Shown here piece by piece: positions 36,491 to 45,193 of a DNA stretch of 64,000 nucleotides. The position numbers and the translations under genes are program-made. Within the stretch, counting starts at the first letter, position 1. Each line of letters starts with the position of its first letter. The notes under the pieces were generated by a model. It did not search any database, had not been told where the DNA came from, and worked only from the letters and a program-made list of their open reading frames with translations. This stretch comes from Azospirillaceae bacterium (GTDB taxonomy: Bacteria > Pseudomonadota > Alphaproteobacteria > Azospirillales > Azospirillaceae): positions 2,046,001 through 2,110,000 of the forward strand of contig JAPWJW010000001.1 in the NCBI GenBank assembly GCA_028283825.1. Reading direction: 5' to 3'.

Positions 36491-38011
36491 ATGGTTAGAG
36501 AGCGAATCCGCCTGAGCAGCCTTCATGACCGCATCATGAGCGCTGAAGCTGCGGCCGGCCTGATCCAGGACGGCATGACCGTGGGCATGAGTGGTTTCAC
36601 CCGGGCGGGCGACGCCAAGGCCGTCCCGCTGGCGCTGATCGAGCGCGGCCGGACAGAACCCCTGCACATCAACCTGCTGACCGGCGCCTCATTGGGCAAC
36701 GATCTGGACGGCATGCTGGCCGACGCCGGCATGCTGAAGCGCCGCCTGCCCTTCCAGGCCGACGCCCGCCTGCGCGCCGCCATCAACCGGGGCGAGGTCA
36801 TGTTCATCGACCAGCACCTGTCGGAAATGGTGGAACAGCTGCGGTCCGGCAATCTGGGCCACCTGGACTGCGCCATCATCGAGGCCGTAGCCATCACCGA
36901 GACGGGCGCCATCGTCCCCACCACCAGCGTGGGCAATTCCGCCAGCTTCGCCATCCTGGCCGACAAGGTAATCATCGAGATCAACCTGTCCCAGCCGGCG
37001 GCGCTGGAAGGCCTGCACGACATCTACATCCCCAAGCGCCGCCCGGCGCGTGAGCCCATTGAGCTGACCAAGGCGTCGGACCGGGTGGGCACGCCCTTCG
37101 TGCAGATCGACCCGGACAAGATCGCCGCCATCGTGGTGACGGACAAGGCCGACAGCCCCACGACGCTACAGCCGCCGGACACCGATACCAACGCCATCTC
37201 CCGCCACCTGATCACCTTCCTGGAGAAGGACGTGCTGGCCGGGCGCCTGCCCCGCCGCCTGCCGCCCCTGCAGGCCGGCATCGGCGCCATCGCCAACGCC
37301 GTGCTGCACGGCCTGATCGACAGCCCCTTCAACGACCTGGAGCTTTACAGCGAGGTGTTGCAGGACAGCGCGTTCGAGCTGTTCGAAAGCGGCAAGCTGG
37401 CCTTCGCCTCGGCCTCCTCCATCGTGCTGACGGCGCCGATGATGGCGCGGGTCATGCCGCACATCGCCGACTACCGCGACCGCATCATCCTGCGCCCGCA
37501 GGAGGTCAGCAACCATCCCGAGGTGGTGCGGCGCCTGGGCCTGATCGCCATCAACACCGCCATCGAGTGCGACATCTACGGCAACGTGAATTCCACCCAC
37601 GTCAACGGCACGCACATGATGAACGGCATCGGCGGATCGGGCGACTTCGCCCGCAACGCCCAGCTGTCGGTGTTCGTCACCAAGTCGCTGGCCAAGGACG
37701 GCCGCATCTCCAGCATCGTGCCCATGGTCACCCACGTCGACCATACCGAGCATGATGTGGACGTCATCGTGACGGAGGTGGGCCTGGCCGACCTGCGCGG
37801 CCTGGCGCCCCGCGAACGCGCCCGCGCGATCATGGAGAACTGCCTGCACCCCAGCTACCGGCCGCTGATGGCCGACTACGTGCGGCGTGCGGTAGCGCGC
37901 GGCGGCCAGACCCCGCACCTGCTGGAGGAGGCCTATTCCTGGCACGTCCGGATGCGGGAAACCGGCAGCATGCTGCCCGCCGCCCCGGCGGCGGAAGCGC
38001 TGTCGGCGTAA
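36491..38011 (+). CDS. Acetyl-CoA hydrolase/succinyl-CoA:acetate CoA-transferase family
   Basis: From ATG 36491 (MVRERIRLSSLHDRIMSAEA) the protein is 506 residues, the normal length for the AarC/Cat1/ScpC group. Motifs include 'GMTVGMSGFTRAGDAKAVP', the G-loop 'GIGAIANAVLHGL', the region 'LELYSEVLQD' that carries the expected catalytic Glu, and 'GIGGSGDFARNAQLSVFV'. It moves CoA between succinyl-CoA and acetate (or propionate), as in acetate overflow or propionate metabolism. ATG 36434 has a better ribosome-binding site (AAGGA, six bases away), but homologues begin at the later Met; the true start is uncertain. Confidence 0.9.
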   Translation: MVRERIRLSSLHDRIMSAEAAAGLIQDGMTVGMSGFTRAGDAKAVPLALIERGRTEPLHINLLTGASLGNDLDGMLADAGMLKRRLPFQADARLRAAINRGEVMFIDQHLSEMVEQLRSGNLGHLDCAIIEAVAITETGAIVPTTSVGNSASFAILADKVIIEINLSQPAALEGLHDIYIPKRRPAREPIELTKASDRVGTPFVQIDPDKIAAIVVTDKADSPTTLQPPDTDTNAISRHLITFLEKDVLAGRLPRRLPPLQAGIGAIANAVLHGLIDSPFNDLELYSEVLQDSAFELFESGKLAFASASSIVLTAPMMARVMPHIADYRDRIILRPQEVSNHPEVVRRLGLIAINTAIECDIYGNVNSTHVNGTHMMNGIGGSGDFARNAQLSVFVTKSLAKDGRISSIVPMVTHVDHTEHDVDVIVTEVGLADLRGLAPRERARAIMENCLHPSYRPLMADYVRRAVARGGQTPHLLEEAYSWHVRMRETGSMLPAAPAAEALSA

Positions 38012-38018
38012 AACGGAA

Positions 38019-38048
38019 GCCGGCGGCGCCTTTCGGGGTGCCGCCGGC
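38019..38048. terminator. GC-rich hairpin after the CoA-transferase gene
   Basis: GCCGGCGGC (38019-38027) and GCCGCCGGC (38040-38048) pair perfectly eight bases after the stop codon. No T-tract follows, so it may be a transcript-stabilising hairpin or a Rho-assisted terminator. Confidence 0.5.
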
Positions 38049-38120
38049 GACAGGCCGGGCGGCGGTGGCCCGTGAAGGTGGGTTGCGACAGTTTGACCCA
38101 CCCCGCGAGCCCCCCGCCCA

Positions 38121-39143
38121 ATGCCTGACAAATCCCCCGCCGATCGGCCCGTCAGCCGGCGCCGTGCCCTGGCCGGTCTGGCCTCCGCCAGCGGCCTGGT
38201 GCTGACCGCCACGCCCGCCGGTGCGGCGCAAAATACCGCAGCGCAGCAAACCGCCCGCGTGACGGTCCCCACCGGCACCCTGTGTCGTGTGACGCCCCAA
38301 TCCATCGAGGGGCCCTACTACATCGATCCCAAGCTGGTGCGGGCCGATATCCGCGAGGGGCGGCCGGGCGTGCCCCTGACCCTGGATTTCATCGTGTTGA
38401 ACGGCGCCGACTGCACCCCGCTGGCGGGGGCCAGGGTGGACGTCTGGCATGCCGACGCCGGCGGCGTCTATTCCGGTTACGACCACCAGGGCGCTGACGA
38501 CAAGACGGACACCAAGGGCCAGACCTTTCTGCGCGGTACGCAGATGACGGACGCCGCCGGCCAGGCCACGTTCCGCACAATCTGGCCCGGCTGGTACGCC
38601 GGCCGCACCACCCACATCCACTTCAAGGTGTTCCTAGACCAGAAGGACGGCGCGCCGAAGAACGTCCTGATGGGGCAGATGTATTTCCCCGACGCCCTGT
38701 CGGAATTCATCTACACCACCGTCCGGCCCTACTGCGACCGGCCGGGCATGCGCGACATGGTCAACGCCACCGACCCCATCGCGGCGTCGGACGATGCCGA
38801 CCATGCCTGCTATTGCGCGGTGAAGGAGGAAAAGGGCGGCTACGTCGCCAGCCTGGCGCTGGGCGTGGACCGCAACGGCCGGACCAAGGAAGGATTCGGG
38901 CCGGGCGGCCCCGGTGGCCCCGGCCCCATGGCGGGCGGACCGCCACCCAGCGGCTTCGAGCCGCCCAAGGGGCCTGACGGCAAACCGCTGCCTCCACCCA
39001 ATGGCCAGTTCGGCCCGCCACCAGGTGCACCACCTCCCGGTGGTCCCATGGGCGGCCCCCCGCCCGGCCTGGGCCCCGTCGGCCCCCGCATCCTGGTGCC
39101 CGGTGTGGCTTTGGCGAACCAGCAGGGCAAGGCCAAGGCGTAA
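38121..39143 (+). CDS. Secreted intradiol ring-cleavage dioxygenase-like protein
   Basis: The 340-residue protein has a Tat-like signal ('SRRRALAGLASASGLVL', Arg-rich). The core (about 50-235) has 'SIEGPYYIDPKLVRADIREG' (Tyr ligand region), 'VDVWHADAGGVYSGYD', 'FLRGTQMTDAAGQATFRTIW' and 'GWYAGRTTHIHFKVF'. This provides the Tyr-Tyr-His-His set that binds Fe(III) in protocatechuate 3,4-dioxygenase-like enzymes. The last 80 residues are Gly/Pro-rich and not part of the fold. Exported members of this family have unknown substrates, perhaps plant phenolics. It stands alone, followed by a strong terminator. Confidence 0.88.
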   Translation: MPDKSPADRPVSRRRALAGLASASGLVLTATPAGAAQNTAAQQTARVTVPTGTLCRVTPQSIEGPYYIDPKLVRADIREGRPGVPLTLDFIVLNGADCTPLAGARVDVWHADAGGVYSGYDHQGADDKTDTKGQTFLRGTQMTDAAGQATFRTIWPGWYAGRTTHIHFKVFLDQKDGAPKNVLMGQMYFPDALSEFIYTTVRPYCDRPGMRDMVNATDPIAASDDADHACYCAVKEEKGGYVASLALGVDRNGRTKEGFGPGGPGGPGPMAGGPPPSGFEPPKGPDGKPLPPPNGQFGPPPGAPPPGGPMGGPPPGLGPVGPRILVPGVALANQQGKAKA

Positions 39144-39148
39144 TAGAA

Positions 39149-39184
39149 AAGGCCCGGTTCCTGAAGCGTCAGGAACCGGGCCTT
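39149..39184. terminator. Strong bidirectional terminator
   Basis: AAGGCCCGGTTCCTGA (39149-39164) pairs over 16 bp with its complement at 39169-39184, with a 4-nt loop. A-rich and T-containing flanks suit both strands. It follows the dioxygenase gene by five bases and faces the convergent eipB gene. Confidence 0.85.
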
Positions 39185-39198
39185 CGTCGTTCGAATAC

Positions 39199-39328
39199 CG
39201 GCGGCATGAGATTTTGGCTCATGCCGCCGTAGGCCCCGACCGGGGCCGCCGGAAGTTTCCGGGAAGCGTAGCGGACTGGAAACTGAGGACCAGCCAAACC
39301 GGCGGATGCCGGTGCCGGCGACTGAGGA
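39199..39328 (-). repeat. Structured intergenic repeat, copy 2
   Basis: In reference direction (minus strand) this copy has the stem ACCGGC-ATCC-GCCGGT, a type-A middle (TTTCC...GGAAA arms around AGTCCGCTACGC), the stem GGCCCC-GGTC-GGGGCC, and an outer hairpin with GGCGGCATGAG arms (39199-39228). It lies 17 bp beyond the eipB stop codon, in a convergent intergenic region. Confidence 0.85.
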
Positions 39329-39344
39329 CCGCGTATAAAGCCAC

Positions 39345-40304
39345 TTAACAGGCGGGCTTGGGCAGGGGCTCCAGTGCCACCAGCTCGGCGCGGACCTTGA
39401 AGTCGCCGTAGTCGATCAGCATGGACTGCACGATGCCGTTGTCCATCAGCATCATGGCGGTGTCGTAGTCGGGCAGCGCCTGCTGTTCATCGTTGGGGAA
39501 GAAGGCCAGGTGCACCGGCCAGGCCTTGTCCTTGTGCAGGGCGGCCACCACGATGGCGTCATGGGCCAGCGGCTTGGCCTTGCCGATGACGGCGGAGACG
39601 GGGCCCGCCTCCTCCGCGTCCGAACCGTCGAACACCGGGCGGACATAGACCGGCGCGTCGCCGTGGCGGGCCTGGTCGATCAGCAGCAGGGTATGGGCGG
39701 TGGGAAAGACGGTGCCCGGCGCCAACTGGATGTCCTGTGGCTTGGGCTTTTCGAAATGGGCGACGCCGCCGTCCTCACCCGCCAGGGTGGCCACACCCTT
39801 CATCTCCTCATCCGGCTGGCCGCTGACCTGCTTGCGCACGTTGAAGCGATAGACGCTGCCGTCCTTCGCTTCCCACGTGGTGTAGCTGGTGGTCATCTCC
39901 TGGTCGTCGGACTCGGAATATTGGAAGCGGATCTGGAAGCGCTGTTCCGTCGTCCAGCCGCGGCAGACGTCGTTCCAGGCGAAATTCATGGCGCCGACCA
40001 CACCGGTGACCCGGCTGCCCTCGCGCGAGGATGCCAGGCTGAGACGGTAGGCGGCGCGGTGGGGCGACATCTGCGCGCCAAGGGCCGTGACGGTGGACGC
40101 CATGGGCCCCCCGCCGGTGGACACCACCGCCGGGACATTGCCGGCGGTGGACGGCGGCACCGACGGCGCCGGGGTGGCGGAGGCGGGCGGGGCGGCATCG
40201 GCCGCCCAGGCGGCGGCACCCGCCATAGCCCCCGCGATGGGCAAAGACAGCAAGGCCAGGGCCGCCAAACGGGTGCGCATTCTGTCCGTCACTTCTCTCA
40301 TCAC
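39345..40304 (-). CDS. eipB: EipB-like cell envelope integrity protein (DUF1849)
   Basis: The protein (up to 319 residues) has a signal peptide ('TRLAALALLSLPIAGAMAGA'), an Ala/Pro-rich linker, then a beta-rich domain with 'MSPHRAAYRLSLASSREGSR', 'CRGWTTEQRFQIRFQYSES' and a C-terminal Cys in 'PLPKPAC'. EipB folds as a periplasmic beta-spiral with a disulfide between an internal and a near-terminal Cys; both positions are present here. In Brucella it supports envelope integrity. The start may be GTG 40304, ATG 40301 or ATG 40280. The gene ends near a structured repeat. Confidence 0.88.
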   Translation of the reverse strand: MMREVTDRMRTRLAALALLSLPIAGAMAGAAAWAADAAPPASATPAPSVPPSTAGNVPAVVSTGGGPMASTVTALGAQMSPHRAAYRLSLASSREGSRVTGVVGAMNFAWNDVCRGWTTEQRFQIRFQYSESDDQEMTTSYTTWEAKDGSVYRFNVRKQVSGQPDEEMKGVATLAGEDGGVAHFEKPKPQDIQLAPGTVFPTAHTLLLIDQARHGDAPVYVRPVFDGSDAEEAGPVSAVIGKAKPLAHDAIVVAALHKDKAWPVHLAFFPNDEQQALPDYDTAMMLMDNGIVQSMLIDYGDFKVRAELVALEPLPKPAC

Positions 40305-40573
40305 CTTTCCAGGCGTTACCTTATGGTATCGCCCATGGCCCCGACCGTGTTCCGGGATGCCGAGTGGTCAGCATGCCGTGAGCCGGGGGCCGGCGCCAAG
40401 CATTCTTGTCGTCACACCCGCCCGCCGGCCAAAGACATACCCCGGTCGCCAGGCCGTCCAGGCGCAGGATAGATCATGGTTGATACGTCCCGGATGCCAT
40501 CCTTTCGTCGTGCCCGCCTTCACCCCTTTGGGTCAAGAGGCAGACATTGCCGATGGGCTCTGCCGAAAGGGGG

Positions 40574-40590
40574 TCGGCAAATTCTGCCGA
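40574..40590. promoter_or_regulatory. Palindrome TCGGCA-N5-TGCCGA, candidate sigma-54 activator site
   Basis: TCGGCA-AATTC-TGCCGA is a perfect 6-bp inverted repeat with a 5-bp spacer. It lies 60 bp upstream of the -24 element of the sigma-54 promoter that precedes the diguanylate cyclase gene. Matching palindromes occur at 56376-56390 and 57931-57947 upstream of two other sigma-54 promoters. A half-site-like TCTGCCGA lies nearby at 40559. It probably binds an enhancer-binding protein. Confidence 0.6.
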
Positions 40591-40650
40591 CAGGGCCTCA
40601 TAGCGTCGATAGACACTGAACATATTCTGTTATTTCAACACGCTAGCTAG

Positions 40651-40666
40651 CGGCACGGCCCTTGCG
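40651..40666 (+). promoter_or_regulatory. Sigma-54 promoter of the diguanylate cyclase gene
   Basis: CGGCACG-GCCC-TTGCG matches TGGCACG-N4-TTGCW at 10 of 12 defined positions, with GG (40652-40653) and GC (40664-40665) exactly ten bases apart. Predicted transcription would begin near 40677, about 35 nt before the ATG at 40712. The rest of the 40305-40711 gap shows only the upstream palindrome. Confidence 0.75.
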
Positions 40667-40711
40667 ATCCCGTCTGGTGTCACCCACGACGCCTCGACCG
40701 GAGTAGCGCCC

Positions 40712-41389
40712 ATGACCCCGCCGGACACCGCCCTGCCCCTGATGCCCGCCATCAACCTGACCCTGCCCCGGGGCCAGATGCCGGTCGGCCTGCGTGGTCC
40801 GGAGGCGGCGGCCAGCCTGAACCAGCTGCTGGTGCAGGAATTGGCCATGCGCCTGGCGGATGCGGAGCGTGTCATCACCGAACAGCGCGACCGCATCGAC
40901 TATCTGGAAACCCTCAGCACCACGGATGAGCTGACCGGCCTGCTGAACCGCCGCGGCTTCCAGTCCGCCTTCCGGCGTGAGCTGGCGGCCGCCCGGCGCG
41001 GCGGCCGGGGCGGCGTGCTGGTGATGGTGGATCTGGACGGCTTCAAGCGCATCAACGATGTCCACGGCCACCAGGCCGGCGACGCCTACCTGCGGGCCGT
41101 CGCCCGCAGCCTGGCCGACCATGTGCGCGCCCAGGACGTGGTGGCCCGCCTGGGCGGCGATGAATTCGCCGTGCTGCTGACCCGTGTGGCCCCCGACCAG
41201 GGCAAGGCCCGCGCCGATGCCCTGTCCCAGACCCTGCACGCCGTGGCCCTGGATTGGCAGACCCACAGCCTGCCCCTGAAGGCCAGCTTCGGGTATCACG
41301 CCTATGGTGCCGACGACCGCGAGGAAGACGTCATCCACCGCGCCGACGTGCTGATGTACCAGACCAAGGCGGCCAGCAAGGCGGCTTGA
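40712..41389 (+). CDS. Diguanylate cyclase (GGDEF domain)
   Basis: The 225-residue cytoplasmic protein has a short N-terminal region with a coiled-coil-like helix (about 35-65, 'LLVQELAMRLADAERVITEQ') and a GGDEF domain. The active-site motif GGDEF is at 148-152 and the inhibitory I-site RAQD at 139-142; 'LSTTDELTGLLNRRGF' and 'VMVDLDGFKRINDVHGHQAG' carry the metal and substrate residues. It should make c-di-GMP and be product-inhibited. No sensor domain is present, so control is likely at transcription, which fits the sigma-54 promoter and palindrome upstream. Confidence 0.93.
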   Translation: MTPPDTALPLMPAINLTLPRGQMPVGLRGPEAAASLNQLLVQELAMRLADAERVITEQRDRIDYLETLSTTDELTGLLNRRGFQSAFRRELAAARRGGRGGVLVMVDLDGFKRINDVHGHQAGDAYLRAVARSLADHVRAQDVVARLGGDEFAVLLTRVAPDQGKARADALSQTLHAVALDWQTHSLPLKASFGYHAYGADDREEDVIHRADVLMYQTKAASKAA

Positions 41390-41396
41390 CGCCGCG

Positions 41397-41500
41397 CCTC
41401 AAGCGCCGGCGGGGCATCCGCCCCTTGGCTTATCCTCGATTTCCAGTCCGCTTTCGGCTCCCCAGAAATCTCCGGCGCCCGCAGTCGCGGGCTTGTCGCT
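41397..41500 (+). repeat. Structured intergenic repeat, copy 3
   Basis: The copy starts eight bases after the diguanylate cyclase stop. It has the stem GGGGC-ATCC-GCCCC, a type-A middle with arms ATTTC/GAAAT, and the second stem GCCCGC-AGTC-GCGGGC. The second stem differs from other copies on both sides at once. The outer stem is weak. It lies between convergent genes. Confidence 0.85.
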
Positions 41501-41520
41501 ACGCTCCATGCGCCAGGCCC

Positions 41521-41997
41521 TCACGGACGCCGGTAGCTGCCCCGCAGGAACGGGACCCAGGTCAGGCCGCCGTCGGTGGAACGGTCGATGGCGGTTTCCA
41601 TGTGGTCAGGGATGGGCCACCAATAGCGGTGGCGGGCGCGGCCGCGGGCGGACGTGCGCACGAAGGTGAAACCCTCCGCACCATCCTCCGCCCCCTCGAT
41701 GCCACCCCAAAGGCCGGGCGCCGGGCGGGCGGGCACATACCCCATGTCGTCGAACCAGAACAGCAGGTGCACCGCCACGTCCGGATCCCAGGTCAGAACG
41801 CCGTGCGCGGTGAAGCGCCCGGCATCCCCGCGATCCAGCAGATAATCCAGCAGCAGATGGTGGCCGCCCAGGGCCTCGCGCACCAGCATGCGGCCGGTGC
41901 CCATATCGCCGGGGCCGAACGGGCTGTCGGCCGCCACCCCGTCCGTGCCCGTCCAATCGCCCACGAAGGCGTGCAGGCGCCGCATCTCTTCCGTCAT
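41521..41997 (-). CDS. DUF1579-like protein
   Basis: This 158-residue protein begins MTEEMRRLHAFVGDWTGTD. Its pattern 'LHAFVGDWTGTDGV', 'REALGGHHLLLDYLLDRG', 'AHGVLTWDPDVAVHLLFWFD' fits the lipocalin-like DUF1579 family of unknown function. Its ATG overlaps the stop of the M16 peptidase gene upstream (ATGA), so the two are translationally coupled. No signal peptide is seen. Confidence 0.8.
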   Translation of the reverse strand: MTEEMRRLHAFVGDWTGTDGVAADSPFGPGDMGTGRMLVREALGGHHLLLDYLLDRGDAGRFTAHGVLTWDPDVAVHLLFWFDDMGYVPARPAPGLWGGIEGAEDGAEGFTFVRTSARGRARHRYWWPIPDHMETAIDRSTDGGLTWVPFLRGSYRRP

Positions 41998-44912
41998 TGC
42001 GCGGCCTTTTCCTTCGCCGGCTTGGCCTTCGCCGCCGGCTGGTTCAGATTGCCGCTGTCCAGGTTCAACTGGGCGGCGGGGATGACCTCCACCTTGGGGT
42101 ACTTGGCCTTCAGGGCGGCCAGGAACTGGCCGCTGTCGCCCACCACCACCAGGCTGCCCTGGTCCGGGGACAGGGTGCGGGACGCGGCCTGCTGCACCTG
42201 CTCGGGCGTCACCGCCTGGACGGAAGAAATGTAACGGCCGATCTCATCCAGGGGCACACCCTGCAAGGCCAGCGCGCCCACCAGGCCGGCGACACCCTGG
42301 GTACGCTCCACCGCGCGACCGAAATTGCCGATCAGCACCGCCTTGCGGCCTGCCAGTTCGGCCTCGCTGGGCGCCTGCGTCCCCAGCTTGGCCATCTCAT
42401 CCGTGATCAGGCCGGCGACCTCGGGGGCCGAGGGGTTCTTGGTCTGGGTGGAGGCGACGAACGGCCCCGGCACCCGGCGGAAATCCAGCGCCGAACCGGC
42501 GCCATAGCTGAGGCCGCGCTTGATGCGGATCTCCTGGTTCAGACGCGAGGAGTACCCCACGCCCAGCACCGCGTTGGCGACGGAGGCCGGGTAATAATCC
42601 TTGTCCGACCGCGCCAGCCCGGGCCGCACCACCAGCACCGCCGCCTGGCCGGACTGGGGCAGATCGACCACCACGGCGCGACCCGCCGGCTGCACCGGGG
42701 ACGCCGGCAGCGCCGGCAGGGCGGCCTTGGGCTTGGCCCAATCGCCGAACAGCTTCTCCGCCAGTTTGAGGCCCTGCTCCGCCGTCAGGGGACCGGCCAG
42801 CACCAGGGTGGCGTTGTCGGGGCGCCACCAGGTGCGATGGTAGGCCGCCAGGTCGGCCGGTTTCAGTGCCGCCAGCGATTTGGGCGTACCGGTCAGCGGG
42901 TGGCCGTAGGCGGCATCGCCGTACAGCACGCGCGGCGCCACCAGCTTGGCCAGTCCCGCCGGTTCCTTCAGGGAAACCGTCAGGCCGTCCAGGGTCTGGT
43001 GGCGTTCCCGGTCCAGTTCCTCACCCGCGAAGGCCGGGTTGCGGGCAACATCGGCGAAGATGGCGGCGGCCGGTTCCAGCACGTCGGCCTTCACCAGCAG
43101 CGACAGTTCCGACCCGTCCCAGCCGGCGGTGGCGGTCAGCGTGCCGCCCAGCGCCTCGACATCACGGGCGATCTCCGGTGCCGACAGCTTGTGGGTGCCC
43201 TTGGTCAGGACATCGGCGGTCATGGCCGCGGTGCCCGGCAGCCTGGCCGGATCCACCGCCCCGCCGCCGCCGATGCGCAAGGACGCCTCCACCAGCGGCA
43301 CGCCGTGCGTGGGCACGACGATGACGCGCAGGCCGTTGGCCAGGCGCTTGTCCACCGGCTGGGGCAAGGCTGCCTCAACGGCAGGGCCGGCCGTGGGCGG
43401 CGCCTGGCGCTGGTCGGCCGGGGCCGGCTGCACGATCTTCAGGTCGGCCGGGGTCACCAGCGGGGCCGCCGCGATGGAGGGGGAGGTGGTGATGGTGTCG
43501 CCCCCCTTCCCGGCCCCTTCCGCCGGGACATAGCGCACGGCGATGCGGGTGTCGGGTTTCAGCCAGGTGGCGGCTACGCGCTTCACGTCGTCGGCCGTCA
43601 CCGCCTGGATATCGGCCAGCAGGGTGTCGGCACGCTTGGGATCACCGAACACCACGGCGGCCTTGGCCAGCAGGCTGGCGCGGCCGTCCGCCGTCTCACG
43701 CTCCTGCAACTCGTCCGTCACCAGCTGGTTGCGGGCGGCGGCCAGCTCAGCCTCCGTCACGCCATCCTTGGACACCTGGGCCAGTGCGTCCAGCAGGGCC
43801 TTCTCCCCCGCCTCCGCCGTGGCGCCGCCGGCCAGGATGGCGCCGATGGCGTAGGCGCCCGGCTGCTGGTTCACCGCCTGGAAGGTGAAGACCTCGCTCG
43901 CCACCTGCTTTTCATAGACCAGCGATTGATTCAGGCGGCTGCTGTCGCCATGGCCCAGGATGGCGTCCAGCACGATCAGCGCCGGCACGTCCCGGTCCGT
44001 CGCCTTGGGGAAGGGGTATGAGAGCAGCACGGCCGGCAGGGGCAGGCCCGGCTGCGCCACCGTCAGCGTTTCCGGCGCTGTGCGCGCCGGTTCCACCGCC
44101 GTCACGCGGGGAATGGCGGCCGCGGGATGGCCCAGGCCGCCGAAATACTTGTCCACCCAGGCGTCCAGCTCGGCCGGCTTGAAATTGCCCACCACCACCA
44201 GGGTGGCGTTGTCCGGCCGGTAGTATGTCGCGTGGAAGGCCTGCACGTCCTGCAAGGTGGACGCGTCCAGATCCTCGATGCTGCCGATGCCGGGGCGGCC
44301 GTAGGGGTGCACCTTGAAGCTGACCTGCGGGAACATCAGGTAGAACAGCCGGCCGTAGGGCTGGGCCAGCACGCGCTGGCGCAATTCCTCCTTCACCACG
44401 TCGCGTTCGGACTTGAAGTTGTCCTCATCCACGACGAGGGAGCCCATGCGCTCCGCCTCCGCCCACAGGATGCGTTCCAGGTGGTTGGCGGGCACCGTCT
44501 CAAAGTAATTGGTGTAGTCGTCGTTGGTGGAGGCGTTGTTGTAGCCACCGACATCTTCCGTCAGCCGGTCGAACTGTTCCGCCGCCATGTCGCGCGTGCT
44601 TTTGAACATCATGTGTTCGAACAGATGCGCGAAGCCGCTGCGCCCCTTGGGATCATCCTTGGACCCCACGCCGTACCACACCTGCACCGACACGGTGGGC
44701 GTGCCGGTGTCCGGCAGGGCGATGACCTTCAGGCCGTTGGCCAGCGTGCGCTGCGTGAACGCCAGCGGCGGCACGGAGACCTTGCCACCGGGCGCAACCG
44801 CCGGTGTGTCCGCCGCCAGGGCGGGCGCCAGCGGCGGCAAGGTGGAGCAAAGGGCGGTGGTCAGGGCCAGGGCCGCGAGCGTGCGGGTGAAGCGCATCAT
44901 GGGAACCGTCAT
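41994..44912 (-). CDS. Fused (two-repeat) M16 zinc metallopeptidase
   Basis: The 972-residue protein has a signal peptide (MTVPMMRFTRTLAALALTTA..., cleavage near 'APALAAD') and two M16 halves. The first half (about 55-490) carries the inverted zinc motif HLFEH near residue 98, followed by the distant Glu in 'ERILWAEAERMGSLVVDEDN'. The second half (about 520-960) lacks the HxxEH motif ('GTAAMTADVLTKGTHKLS'), as is usual for the inactive partner. Periplasmic PqqL-like M16 enzymes degrade peptides or help with iron uptake from proteins. A TonB receptor gene lies divergent upstream (281 bp), and a DUF1579 gene is coupled downstream. Confidence 0.92.
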   Translation of the reverse strand: MTVPMMRFTRTLAALALTTALCSTLPPLAPALAADTPAVAPGGKVSVPPLAFTQRTLANGLKVIALPDTGTPTVSVQVWYGVGSKDDPKGRSGFAHLFEHMMFKSTRDMAAEQFDRLTEDVGGYNNASTNDDYTNYFETVPANHLERILWAEAERMGSLVVDEDNFKSERDVVKEELRQRVLAQPYGRLFYLMFPQVSFKVHPYGRPGIGSIEDLDASTLQDVQAFHATYYRPDNATLVVVGNFKPAELDAWVDKYFGGLGHPAAAIPRVTAVEPARTAPETLTVAQPGLPLPAVLLSYPFPKATDRDVPALIVLDAILGHGDSSRLNQSLVYEKQVASEVFTFQAVNQQPGAYAIGAILAGGATAEAGEKALLDALAQVSKDGVTEAELAAARNQLVTDELQERETADGRASLLAKAAVVFGDPKRADTLLADIQAVTADDVKRVAATWLKPDTRIAVRYVPAEGAGKGGDTITTSPSIAAAPLVTPADLKIVQPAPADQRQAPPTAGPAVEAALPQPVDKRLANGLRVIVVPTHGVPLVEASLRIGGGGAVDPARLPGTAAMTADVLTKGTHKLSAPEIARDVEALGGTLTATAGWDGSELSLLVKADVLEPAAAIFADVARNPAFAGEELDRERHQTLDGLTVSLKEPAGLAKLVAPRVLYGDAAYGHPLTGTPKSLAALKPADLAAYHRTWWRPDNATLVLAGPLTAEQGLKLAEKLFGDWAKPKAALPALPASPVQPAGRAVVVDLPQSGQAAVLVVRPGLARSDKDYYPASVANAVLGVGYSSRLNQEIRIKRGLSYGAGSALDFRRVPGPFVASTQTKNPSAPEVAGLITDEMAKLGTQAPSEAELAGRKAVLIGNFGRAVERTQGVAGLVGALALQGVPLDEIGRYISSVQAVTPEQVQQAASRTLSPDQGSLVVVGDSGQFLAALKAKYPKVEVIPAAQLNLDSGNLNQPAAKAKPAKEKAAQ

Positions 44913-45158
44913 CCTTTTTATGCCCGGCTTTTCATGCCTGGATTCCTAGATAGCCCAAAACCGTCCCGCTGCGGCGAAGCATTTGGTTAATTCGTTGTCA
45001 GGGAAGGGACTGGCGCCCGTTCGCGGCCAGTCACACGCCCAAGAAACCACCATCCCGCCCCTGTTTCTTTTCTGCCACAGGGGCACTTTAGCATGGCCGA
45101 TAGCTTTGAAAGTCACTTGCATTCACAAGTGCGGCGGCGGTACCAAATTTCCATCAGG

Positions 45159-45175
45159 TAATGATAATAATTATT
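45159..45175. promoter_or_regulatory. Fur box before the TonB-dependent receptor gene
   Basis: TAATGATAATAATTATT matches the core of the Fur consensus (GATAATGATAATCATTATC) at 15 of 17 positions and is the most AT-rich tract in the region. It ends seven bases before the GGAG of the receptor ribosome-binding site. Iron-bound Fur there would block transcription or its start. Confidence 0.8.
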
Positions 45176-45193
45176 AGTTGCTGGAGCCATCAA

